Positions 1-6,477 of a stretch of DNA of 13,988 bases are shown piece by piece. The position numbers and the translations under genes were made by a program. The notes under the pieces are model-generated. The model saw only the letters and a list, made by a program, of their open reading frames with translations. It made no database searches and was not told the DNA's origin. Positions within the stretch are counted from its first letter, which is position 1. Each line of letters starts with the position of its first letter. Origin of the DNA: Solobacterium sp. (GTDB lineage: Bacteria > Bacillota_I > Bacilli_A > Erysipelotrichales > Erysipelotrichaceae); the NCBI GenBank assembly GCA_016280695.1, contig JAEEHG010000129.1:1-13988 (forward strand), given 5' to 3'.

Positions 1-1
1 G

Positions 2-1435
2 ACCGCGGAAGCCCACCGGCGGGGGATTATCCACCGGGATATCAAGCCGCAGAATGTCATTGTCAAATCAGACGGTTCAATTAAGATCCTGGACTTCGGC
101 ATTGCCCTGGCCAAGGGCAGCATGCAGCTGACCCAGGCCAACAATGTCATGGGCTCCGTGCATTACCTGGCACCGGAACTGGCCCGCGGCGAACCGGCAA
201 CGGTCCAGAGCGATATCTACGCACTGGGCATTGTGCTGTATGAAATGCTGACCGGGGATGTGCCGTTCAAGGCGGAAAATGCCGTCCAGGTTGCCCTGAT
301 GCAGATGCGCAACGAACTGCCGGACTGCCAGAAAATCAATCCGACCATTCCGATGTCGGTGGCCAACATCATCACCAGGGCTACGTCCAAGGACAGGGGC
401 CAGCGCTATCAGTCCTGCCAGGAAATGCTGAATGACCTGCGGGTCTGCCTGCTGCCGGAAAACCTGAACCAGGAAAAACTGGTGCTGAAGCCGGCCCCGA
501 AGGAACGCCGCCCGGCCGCCCCGGAACAGACGCATGCCATGCCGGTGGTCAACGATAACCGCATCATTGCCAATACCGGCCGGCAGAAGAAACAGCACGA
601 GGTGACCACCCAGCAGAAGGTTGTCCGTCCGGCCGTACAGAAAAAGCCGAAGAAGCGGCTGCTTAACCGGATTGCGCTCGGCGTGCTGATCCTGCTGCTC
701 AGCCTGCTGGCAGTCAGCGGCATCTATTTTGCCCTGAGCCTGAGCGGCATTCTTTCCCCGCGGGTGGAGGCGATCATGGTGCCGGATATCATCGGCATGA
801 CCCTGACGGAAGCCAAGGAAGTCTGTACGGACAGCAACCTTGTCCTGGACACTTCCAACGTGACCTATACGCTGACCGAAAGCACCGAGAAGGGGCATAT
901 CATCGCGGTGGAGCCGGAAATCGGCACGGAAATCGAAACCGGTTCACGGATTACTGTTACCGTTTCCAGCGGTGTCTATGCCCTGGCTGACAATTTTGTC
1001 GGCATGAATATCGGCGCGGTGCGGGAAATGATCTCCAATCCGAGTGCTGAAAACCGTGACAAGTACCGGAATATCGTGCTGACTGTGGCTGAGCAGGAAA
1101 GTGACACAGCCCAGCCGGGTGAAATCATTGCCCAGGAACTCCTGGAGCCGAATATGCCGTACAATCCGGAAACCAAGACGGAAATGCGGCTGGTCTACGC
1201 CAGTTATCCGACCGTGGTCATCCCGGGTAATATCGAGGGGATGGCTGTGGATGAAGCTGCGGCCCTGCTGGAAGGCATGGGCGTGCGGGTTCTGACCAGC
1301 AACCTGGACTACAGCTCACTGCCGCAGGAACAGATTGATAATCTGCAGTTCGGCATTGTCATCAAGTCAGATCCTGAAATGGGCAGTGAATATACCCAGC
1401 GGGAAGATAACTACATCACATTATTCTTTTATTGA
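2..1435 (+). CDS. prkC: PASTA-domain serine/threonine protein kinase PrkC, 5'-truncated by window start
   Basis: This is the C-terminal 477 residues of a membrane Hanks-type kinase; the N-lobe lies before the window. Frame 2 is open from the first bases. Near the start of the fragment it reads HRDIKPQN (catalytic Asp at residue 13), DFG (31-33) and a GSVHYLAPE activation-segment end (51-59). A Lys/Arg/Gln-rich juxtamembrane linker follows, then a single transmembrane helix at about 223-247. Outside it lie about three PASTA repeats (roughly 259-324, 325-405, 406-477). The first and third have the usual P-x-x-x-G-M start, while the middle one is divergent. In Bacillota these kinases sense muropeptides or lipid II through PASTA repeats and phosphorylate division, translation and wall-synthesis proteins. 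RsgA, a known PrkC substrate in Bacillus, is encoded 12 bases downstream, so the two are probably co-transcribed. A prpC phosphatase gene is expected upstream but is not visible. Confidence 0.95.
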   Translation, partial: TAEAHRRGIIHRDIKPQNVIVKSDGSIKILDFGIALAKGSMQLTQANNVMGSVHYLAPELARGEPATVQSDIYALGIVLYEMLTGDVPFKAENAVQVALMQMRNELPDCQKINPTIPMSVANIITRATSKDRGQRYQSCQEMLNDLRVCLLPENLNQEKLVLKPAPKERRPAAPEQTHAMPVVNDNRIIANTGRQKKQHEVTTQQKVVRPAVQKKPKKRLLNRIALGVLILLLSLLAVSGIYFALSLSGILSPRVEAIMVPDIIGMTLTEAKEVCTDSNLVLDTSNVTYTLTESTEKGHIIAVEPEIGTEIETGSRITVTVSSGVYALADNFVGMNIGAVREMISNPSAENRDKYRNIVLTVAEQESDTAQPGEIIAQELLEPNMPYNPETKTEMRLVYASYPTVVIPGNIEGMAVDEAAALLEGMGVRVLTSNLDYSSLPQEQIDNLQFGIVIKSDPEMGSEYTQREDNYITLFFY

Positions 1436-1447
1436 TAACACCGGGAA

Positions 1448-2311
1448 ATGAAGGCCAGAATCGTAAAAATCATATCCAAGAATTACCAGGTGCTGACGGA
1501 TGCCGGTGAGCGTCTCGATGCCCTGGTCATGGGGAAAGTACGCCTGCAGACCGTGCCGCTGGCCGGGGATGAGGTGGAAATCGAGCAGATTGACGGCCGC
1601 TGGGCCATTCAGAAGATCCTGCCCCGGCGCAACCGGCTGATCCGCCCGGCGGTGGCCAATGTGGATCAGGCCATTATCGTCATGAGTGTCAGGGATCCGG
1701 ATTTTTCCACGGCCCTGGTGGACCGGCTCAGTTTTCTGATTGTGCATGCCGGCGTGGCGCCGCTGTTGTGTGTGACAAAGACAGACCTGGGCATACCGGA
1801 AGAGGTTGAAAAGGCCATCCGTGAATATGAACAGGGACCGATGAAAGTCATCCGGACCCGGAAGGATGTGCTGGAGCCGCAGCTCGGCGATGTCCTGAAA
1901 GGGAAAATATCCGTACTGACAGGACAGTCCGGGGCCGGCAAGTCGACCCTGCTGAACGGGCTGAATCCCGATTTTCACCTGGCTACCCAGGAAATCTCCA
2001 AAGCACTCGGGCGCGGCCGGCATACGACAAGGCACAATGAACTGCACGAAGTGGCAGGGGGGCTGGTGGCGGACACCCCGGGCTTCAGTTCGCTGGAATT
2101 CAACCATATGTCACTGGATGACCTGGCCTGGAGTGTACTCGAATTCCAGCCGTATCTCGGGCACTGCCGGTTCAATGACTGCATGCACATGGATGAACCG
2201 GGCTGCGCTGTCAAGCAGGCTGTGGCGGCCGGCACGATCCCGCAGACCAGATATGATAACTACCTCAGCATTGCGAAGCTGATCAAACAGCGGAAGGAGC
2301 GTTATATATGA
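1448..2311 (+). CDS. rsgA: Ribosome small-subunit-dependent GTPase A (RsgA)
   Basis: A 287-residue circularly permuted GTPase that helps late maturation of the 30S subunit and checks the decoding centre. An OB-fold occupies about residues 1-65. The G motifs then appear in permuted order: G4 as TKTD (110-113), G1/P-loop GQSGAGKS (159-166), a TT pair in the switch I area (193-194) and G3 DTPG (209-212). The C-terminal zinc knuckle is complete, with Cys240, Cys245, His247 and Cys253 in the usual C-x4-C-x-H-x5-C spacing. Length is normal for the family. The G4 motif is T-K-T-D rather than N-K-x-D. The ATG follows the prkC stop by 12 bases and has only a weak GGGA-type ribosome site, which suggests translational coupling. 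Its stop overlaps the rpe start as ATGA. Confidence 0.97.
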   Translation: MKARIVKIISKNYQVLTDAGERLDALVMGKVRLQTVPLAGDEVEIEQIDGRWAIQKILPRRNRLIRPAVANVDQAIIVMSVRDPDFSTALVDRLSFLIVHAGVAPLLCVTKTDLGIPEEVEKAIREYEQGPMKVIRTRKDVLEPQLGDVLKGKISVLTGQSGAGKSTLLNGLNPDFHLATQEISKALGRGRHTTRHNELHEVAGGLVADTPGFSSLEFNHMSLDDLAWSVLEFQPYLGHCRFNDCMHMDEPGCAVKQAVAAGTIPQTRYDNYLSIAKLIKQRKERYI

Positions 2312-2955
2312 TTGTGGCACCTTCGGTTTTGTCCCTGGACTATTCCCGGATGAAGGAACAGGTGGACGAACTGAATGTTTCGGCAGCGGAATGGATCCAT
2401 TTTGATGTGATGGACGGTCATTTCGTACCGAACCTGACGTTCGGGCCTGATATTCTCAAAGGCTTCAAGAAAATATGCAGACAGACCATGGATGTGCATC
2501 TGATGGTGACGGATCCGGCGTTTTTTGCCGGCGTCTTCCTGAATGCCGGGGCTGATATCATCACGTTCCATATCGAAGCGATGGATAATGAAAGCGATAT
2601 CCATGCCCTGGCTGCCATGATTCATGAACGCGGGGCAAAAGCCGGCCTGTCCCTGAAGCCGGGCACGGACCTGGCGGTTCTCAAGCCGTTCCTGAAGGAT
2701 TTTGATCTGTTTCTGATCATGTCTGTGGAGCCGGGCTTCGGCGGCCAGGCGTTCATGCCGGACGCCGGTGAGCGCATTATGATTCTGCGCAGCTGGCTGG
2801 ACCTGACCGGCAGCCGGGCCCTGATTGAAGTGGACGGCGGCATCAACGAAGAAACCGGCAGACTCTGCCGGCAGGCCGGGGCTGATGTACTGGTGGCCGG
2901 TTCCTATGTTTTTAAAAATGATATCCGGAAAGCGGTGAGTTCCCTTGCCGGATAG
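2308..2955 (+). CDS. rpe: Ribulose-phosphate 3-epimerase
   Basis: A 215-residue TIM-barrel enzyme that interconverts ribulose 5-phosphate and xylulose 5-phosphate in the pentose phosphate pathway. Family landmarks are all present: the N-terminal APSVLSLDY strand, HFDVMDG (His31, catalytic and metal-binding Asp33), the DVHLMV strand (His64), the phosphate-binding MSVEPGFGGQAF loop near 138-149, and IEVDGGIN with the second catalytic Asp at 176. The length is usual. The start overlaps the end of rsgA by four bases and is preceded by AAGGAG at 2294-2299 with eight bases of spacing, so this start is secure. The last 11 bases overlap thiN if thiN begins at its TTG codon. Confidence 0.97.
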   Translation: MIVAPSVLSLDYSRMKEQVDELNVSAAEWIHFDVMDGHFVPNLTFGPDILKGFKKICRQTMDVHLMVTDPAFFAGVFLNAGADIITFHIEAMDNESDIHALAAMIHERGAKAGLSLKPGTDLAVLKPFLKDFDLFLIMSVEPGFGGQAFMPDAGERIMILRSWLDLTGSRALIEVDGGINEETGRLCRQAGADVLVAGSYVFKNDIRKAVSSLAG

Positions 2956-3565
2956 CTGCATGATTGTCCTGGGCCTGGCTGACCGCGTGCCGGTCTTTGC
3001 CGGGGACTATATCGGGGCTGACCGCGGTGCCCTGGTGCTGGCCCGCAGCGGGATCCGCATGACCCTGGCCCTGGGGGATTTTGATTCGGTATCAGAAGAA
3101 GAATTCCGGCTGATTGCGCAGTGGAGTGATGAAGTCATCCGTCTGCACCCTGTCAAGGATGACAGTGACAGCGAAGCGGCAGTCGTCGAAGCAAAGCTGC
3201 GCGGATACCGCCGGATCGTGCTCTGGAACCCGTTTGGCGGCCGGGCTGATCATACCGTGGTGAACCTGCGGCTGGCTGAAAAAAACCCGGGCACGGTCAT
3301 CCTGCAGGATGAGCAGAACGAAGTACAGGCGCTCGGGCCAGGCGTTTATGAATTTGTTCCGGCATACCGGTATTTTTCACTGTTTGCCCTGACAGCCAGC
3401 GAGATCTCCCTGGCCGGCATGAAATATCCGCTGGACCATCGGATGATCGGGCCGGAAGAACTGTACGGCCTGTCAAATGAGATCAGCGGGGAGAAGGGGG
3501 TTCTGACCATCCACAGCGGCTGCATGCTGGTGATCCGGGCAGAAGACAAAAAAAAGATTTCTTAG
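2945..3565 (+). CDS. thiN: Thiamine pyrophosphokinase
   Basis: Transfers pyrophosphate from ATP to thiamine to make the cofactor thiamine diphosphate. The 206-residue frame carries the family signatures: an ADRGAL segment (25-30), the metal-binding GDFDSV (44-49), KDDSDSE (71-77, the usual K-D-x-S/T-D), NPFGGRADHTVVN (95-107), and a closing HSG motif near the C-terminus. The start is ambiguous. TTG at 2945 has GGTGAG at 2934-2939 five bases upstream and overlaps rpe by 11 bases. The ATG at 2960 (codon 6) better matches the usual N-terminus but is 20 bases from that site. Last gene of the prkC operon; its stop codon lies in the loop of the terminator hairpin. Confidence 0.93.
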   Translation: MPDSCMIVLGLADRVPVFAGDYIGADRGALVLARSGIRMTLALGDFDSVSEEEFRLIAQWSDEVIRLHPVKDDSDSEAAVVEAKLRGYRRIVLWNPFGGRADHTVVNLRLAEKNPGTVILQDEQNEVQALGPGVYEFVPAYRYFSLFALTASEISLAGMKYPLDHRMIGPEELYGLSNEISGEKGVLTIHSGCMLVIRAEDKKKIS

Positions 3566-3580
3566 CGAAATCCTTTTTTT
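3548..3580. terminator. Bidirectional intrinsic terminator between thiN and rpmB
   Basis: An A-run (3548-3555) precedes a GATTTC/GAAATC stem (3556-3561 with 3567-3572), a five-base loop and a T-run (3574-3580). Because the stem is flanked by A on the left and T on the right, it can stop transcription from both sides. The thiN stop codon is in the loop, and the rpmB stop overlaps the T-run edge at 3579-3581. The six-pair core is AT-rich; A-T pairing of the flanking runs lengthens it, with one unpaired C at 3573. Confidence 0.75.
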
Positions 3581-3809
3581 AAGCGTTGTCTGCCTCTGCC
3601 TGAGGGGCTGCTGCAGCTTTAGTTCTGGCACCGGCCTTCAGGGTCTTCAGGGCGCGGGCGGAAATGCGTACTGTCTGCGGCTTACCGTCAACAATCATAT
3701 GAACTTTCTGCAGGTTGACATTCCACTTGCGGCGGGTTGCACGCAGGGAATGGGAACGCCTGTTTCCCGACATAGCTTTTTTACCGGATACGGCACAAAC
3801 TCTGGACAT
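3579..3809 (-). CDS. rpmB: 50S ribosomal protein L28
   Basis: A 76-residue L28 (bL28) of the large ribosomal subunit. It shows the family pattern: [12 protein letters not shown] at the N-terminus, [33 protein letters not shown]. Like Bacillus L28 it lacks a full set of zinc-binding cysteines. After the conserved ALKTL it carries an alanine-rich tail of about 17 residues (ends in AEADNA) that is longer than in many homologues. Two ATG codons lie six bases apart. The AAGGAGG site (3818-3824 on this strand's complement) is two bases from the upstream ATG (3815) and eight from the ATG at 3809, so the latter is chosen. It sits alone on the opposite strand, sharing a terminator with thiN. Confidence 0.95.
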   Translation of the reverse strand: MSRVCAVSGKKAMSGNRRSHSLRATRRKWNVNLQKVHMIVDGKPQTVRISARALKTLKAGARTKAAAAPQAEADNA

Positions 3810-3817
3810 GACCATAA

Positions 3818-3824
3818 CCTCCTT
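3818..3824 (-). promoter_or_regulatory. rpmB ribosome binding site
   Basis: Reads AAGGAGG on the minus strand. It is eight bases from ATG 3809 and only two from ATG 3815, so it decides the start in favour of the shorter protein. Confidence 0.8.
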
Positions 3825-3841
3825 ACTTTAATCGCTTAATT

Positions 3842-3870
3842 AGAGTATCACGGTTCAAATCGAAATGCAA
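3842..3870 (-). promoter_or_regulatory. Predicted rpmB promoter
   Basis: On the minus strand TTGCAT (3865-3870) and TACTCT (3842-3847) are separated by 17 bases, and TG sits one base before the -10 as in extended -10 promoters. Each hexamer matches the vegetative consensus at only three of six positions, so the call rests on spacing, the TG and position. Confidence 0.4.
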
Positions 3871-3936
3871 CAGATTATTTATATACGGGAACAGGAAAAA
3901 AATCGGCGGAACCGGCGGCCGAACGTGATGAAATGA

Positions 3937-3965
3937 TGTTCATTTTGGCTGTCCCGTGATAAAAT
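3937..3965 (+). promoter_or_regulatory. Predicted ftsA-ftsZ promoter (extended -10)
   Basis: TGA followed by TAAAAT (3957-3965) makes a good extended -10. A poor -35 (TGTTCA, 3937-3942) lies 17 bases upstream. The -10 falls inside an imperfect inverted repeat: GTGATA (3956-3961) pairs with TATCAC (3975-3980), with TAC/GTA inner arms. Upstream are two CGGCGG copies (3904-3909, 3913-3918) and an ATGAA-N6-TTCAT dyad (3928-3943). Whether any of these bind a regulator is unknown. Confidence 0.5.
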
Positions 3966-3996
3966 ACTTTCGTATATCACTAAAAGGAGTTTTACT

Positions 3997-5262
3997 GTGG
4001 ACAACAAACAGATTTTTGCAGCAGTTGAAATAACAGATCATGAAGTACGGCTCATTGTCGGCGAGTTTTTCAACACCCGGTTCAATATCATCAAAGTGGA
4101 GCGGGTACCGGTCAGCGGGCTGGCAGACAATGCCGTGACCGATGAAACAGCTGTTATTGAAGCTATCCGCAAGGCTGCGGCCGATGCCGAGAAGATGATC
4201 GGCGCATCGGTAAAGAAAGTCATTCTCGGTCTGCCGTCACACAACATGAAGCGTCACTCCCTGCGTTCTACGGTCAAAATCACCGGCATTGACGGGACAA
4301 TCACGGTGGAAGACGTACGGGAAGCGATGCGGAAAGCGGAAGCCATCAAGATCGACAAGAACTACGCCCTGATCCAGACCGTCTGTGTCAAGTATACAGT
4401 CAACGGTATTACCAGCCGGCGCATGCCGATCGGCGAGAAAGCCTATGAGATGACAGTCGATATCGATCTGCTGTGCGCGGACCGCAAACTGTCGTTTGAC
4501 CTGGTCAACTGTGTGGAGAAGGCCGGCCTGCAGGTCATGGATATCTATCTGGATATCTTTGCGGTGGCCAAGGAAGCCGCTCTGTTTGAACAGGCTGTCA
4601 ACCAGAACGTCATTGTGCTCAAGATGGAGCGTGACAATACAACCCTGGGCCTGATTACCAAGGGCAAGCTGAATGCCTGCATGATCGAACCGTTCGGGGT
4701 CGGCACCATTGCCGGGGCGGCTGTGGATGCCTATGGACTCAAGGGAGACGTGGCCACGGAACTGGTAAAATACAGCGTACGGCTGGATGAGCGTTCCGCT
4801 TCAGCCAATCCGGTATACATCTGGGCCGAGAACGGCGAGACCAGAAAGATCAATGAAATGGAACTGTATGACTGCATCAGACCGCAGGTTGATGAATGGC
4901 TGAACAGCATCGGTGAATTGTGTGGATCAATCTTGCAAGCCGGTCCGACTGCCGTTATAATTACGGGAGAAGGCGGCGAAATGCAAGGACTTGATGTGGA
5001 ATTGCAGCGTCGTCTTAAGTGTGAAGTCCGTAATTACATCCCGGAAACACTGGGAGGAAGAAACGCCGGACTCACCGCGTGCCTGGGTCTGTTCTATGCC
5101 TACAAGGATAAACTGCCTATTTCCGGGTACACCGATACAAGCCTTGATATGGAAGCGTTCCTGAAGGCAGTATCATACCGGGAACGGGAAAAGAACGGGA
5201 CGGAGCAGGAAGATACACTGACAAACAAGTTGAGGAGAGTGCTCCTTGACGGCAGGAAATAA
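3997..5262 (+). CDS. ftsA: Cell division protein FtsA, divergent, with degenerate nucleotide-binding motifs
   Basis: A 421-residue actin-family protein that should tether FtsZ to the membrane at the division site. It has the FtsA layout: subdomain 1A, the inserted 1C (SHS2) domain at about 85-165 including a DGTITVEDVREAMRKAE segment, then subdomains 2A/2B. The C-terminus ends in a basic amphipathic stretch (LTNKLRRVLLDGRK) fitting the membrane-targeting helix. The ATP site is unusual. The phosphate-1 loop, normally D-I-G-x-S-K, reads EITDHE (11-16). The phosphate-2 loop, normally D-x-G-G-G-T-T-D, reads KMERDNTTL (209-217). A glycine-rich adenosine motif (TGEGGE, 323-328) remains. The start is GTG with AAAAGGAG at 3982-3989, seven bases away. 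It lies nine bases upstream of ftsZ, which supports the identity strongly. Confidence 0.85.
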   Translation: MDNKQIFAAVEITDHEVRLIVGEFFNTRFNIIKVERVPVSGLADNAVTDETAVIEAIRKAAADAEKMIGASVKKVILGLPSHNMKRHSLRSTVKITGIDGTITVEDVREAMRKAEAIKIDKNYALIQTVCVKYTVNGITSRRMPIGEKAYEMTVDIDLLCADRKLSFDLVNCVEKAGLQVMDIYLDIFAVAKEAALFEQAVNQNVIVLKMERDNTTLGLITKGKLNACMIEPFGVGTIAGAAVDAYGLKGDVATELVKYSVRLDERSASANPVYIWAENGETRKINEMELYDCIRPQVDEWLNSIGELCGSILQAGPTAVIITGEGGEMQGLDVELQRRLKCEVRNYIPETLGGRNAGLTACLGLFYAYKDKLPISGYTDTSLDMEAFLKAVSYREREKNGTEQEDTLTNKLRRVLLDGRK

Positions 5263-5269
5263 GAGAGGA
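5263..5269 (+). promoter_or_regulatory. ftsZ ribosome binding site
   Basis: GAGAGGA ends one base before ATG 5271 but seven bases before ATG 5277, so it favours the second ATG as the true ftsZ start. Confidence 0.65.
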
Positions 5270-5276
5270 CATGAGT

Positions 5277-6377
5277 ATGACAGAGTTTTCGTATAATCAG
5301 ATTGCCAAGATCAAGGTCTTCGGCATCGGCGGTGCCGGCAGCAACGCAGTCAACAGAATGGTACAGGAAGGCGTACAGGGCGTTGAGTTCTATGTAGCCA
5401 ACACAGACCTGCAGGCACTGGACATTTCCCCTGTAAGCAATAAGATCCAGCTGGGCAATGAAGGCCTCGGTGCCGGCGGAAATCCGGACAACGGCCGCAA
5501 GGCAGCTGTGGAAAGCGAAGCAGAGATCCGCAAGGCGATGGAAGGCGCAGACATGATCTTCCTGACAGCCGGTCTCGGCGGCGGTACAGGTACCGGCGCT
5601 TCCCCTCTGTTTGCCAAGATTGCCAAGGAACTGGGATGCCTGACCGTAGGTATCGTCACAAAGCCGTTCAGCTTTGAAGGCAGACGCCGGATGATTCAGG
5701 CAGAACAGGGTCTGGAACAGCTGAAAGAATATGTTGACAGTCTGATTATTATTTCCAATAACAAAGTGCTCGAAGTCATCGGACATATTCCGTTTGAAGA
5801 TGCCTTCAAGGAAGCAGACAACATCCTGCGTCAGGGCGTACAGACAATCACTGACCTGATTGCCGTACCGGCCATGATCAACCTGGACTTCGCCGATATC
5901 AAGAGTGTCATGGAAGGCCAGGGCAGCGCGCTGATCGGCATCGGCATGGCTACCGGCGACAACAAGGCCCAGGAAGCGGCTCTGAAGGCGATTCAGTCCC
6001 CGCTGCTTGAAGCCCAGATCACCGGCGCAAAGAGTGCGATCGTCAACGTTACCGGCGGTGCCTCGATGTCTGCCTATGATGCCCAGGAAGCAGTCGATTA
6101 TATCCGTGAAGCAGCCAACAGCGATATCGATATCATCTTCGGTGTGGCGATCAATGACAAGATCGGTGATTCCATCATCGTTACCGTCATCGCGACCGGC
6201 TTCGACCTGCCGCAGCCGTCCCTGATCGAGACAGACCGTCCGGCTTCCCAGGCCAGCCCGGTCCAGGATGTCGTTGCCAACCAGGATGACGACAAGATCG
6301 GTTTCGGCGGCCACGCCAAGGAAGAAGTCGAAGAAATCGCCGATGATTCCGGCATTCCGAATTTCTTCAGAGGTTAA
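5277..6377 (+). CDS. ftsZ: Cell division GTPase FtsZ
   Basis: The tubulin-like GTPase that forms the division ring; 366 residues from the chosen ATG. Landmarks are the N-terminal KVFGIGGAGSNAVNRM (13-28), NTDLQAL, the tubulin signature GGGTGTG (101-107), and the T7 catalytic loop NLDFAD (202-207) that completes the neighbour's active site. A short acidic linker leads to the C-terminal FtsA-binding peptide DDSGIPNFFRG, equivalent to the usual D-I-P-x-F-L-R. Leu in that peptide is replaced by Phe. An in-frame ATG at 5271 would add two residues (Met-Ser), but the GAGAGGA site is too close to it. Co-transcribed with ftsA and closed by a strong terminator eight bases after the stop. This gene uses GCA and ACA codons more than the flanking genes do, judged by eye. 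Confidence 0.98.
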   Translation: MTEFSYNQIAKIKVFGIGGAGSNAVNRMVQEGVQGVEFYVANTDLQALDISPVSNKIQLGNEGLGAGGNPDNGRKAAVESEAEIRKAMEGADMIFLTAGLGGGTGTGASPLFAKIAKELGCLTVGIVTKPFSFEGRRRMIQAEQGLEQLKEYVDSLIIISNNKVLEVIGHIPFEDAFKEADNILRQGVQTITDLIAVPAMINLDFADIKSVMEGQGSALIGIGMATGDNKAQEAALKAIQSPLLEAQITGAKSAIVNVTGGASMSAYDAQEAVDYIREAANSDIDIIFGVAINDKIGDSIIVTVIATGFDLPQPSLIETDRPASQASPVQDVVANQDDDKIGFGGHAKEEVEEIADDSGIPNFFRG

Positions 6378-6384
6378 CAGCAGC

Positions 6385-6412
6385 AGCCCGCGGACAGCGG
6401 GCTTTTTCTTTT
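6385..6412 (+). terminator. Intrinsic terminator after ftsZ
   Basis: A perfect seven-pair stem AGCCCGC/GCGGGCT (6385-6391 with 6397-6403) with a five-base loop is followed by TTTTCTTTT. A textbook Rho-independent terminator on the + strand. Confidence 0.93.
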
Positions 6413-6443
6413 GTCCGGGGAGGAAGTCTGCAGAGGGTGAATA

Positions 6444-6452
6444 TGGTATACT
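6444..6452 (+). promoter_or_regulatory. Predicted extended -10 promoter of the Nudix operon
   Basis: TGG followed by TATACT (-10 at 6447-6452) is a good extended -10 element about 26 bases before the Nudix start codon. It lies between the ftsZ terminator and the gene. No convincing -35 hexamer is seen at 16-18 bases upstream. Confidence 0.55.
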
Positions 6453-6477
6453 GTATGGGTACAGGGAGGAATGACGC

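Noticed and set aside
77..898. 273-codon open frame on the minus strand across prkC
   Set aside because: Lies opposite the kinase and transmembrane coding region, with no start context; the translation is His/Gln/Arg-rich shadow sequence.
3945..3965. TTGGCT as a -35 for the ftsA promoter
   Set aside because: Only nine bases separate it from the TAAAAT -10, too short for a sigma-A promoter.
6471..6473. ATG seven bases before the Nudix start
   Set aside because: It is in a different frame from the Nudix gene and directly touches the ribosome binding site.
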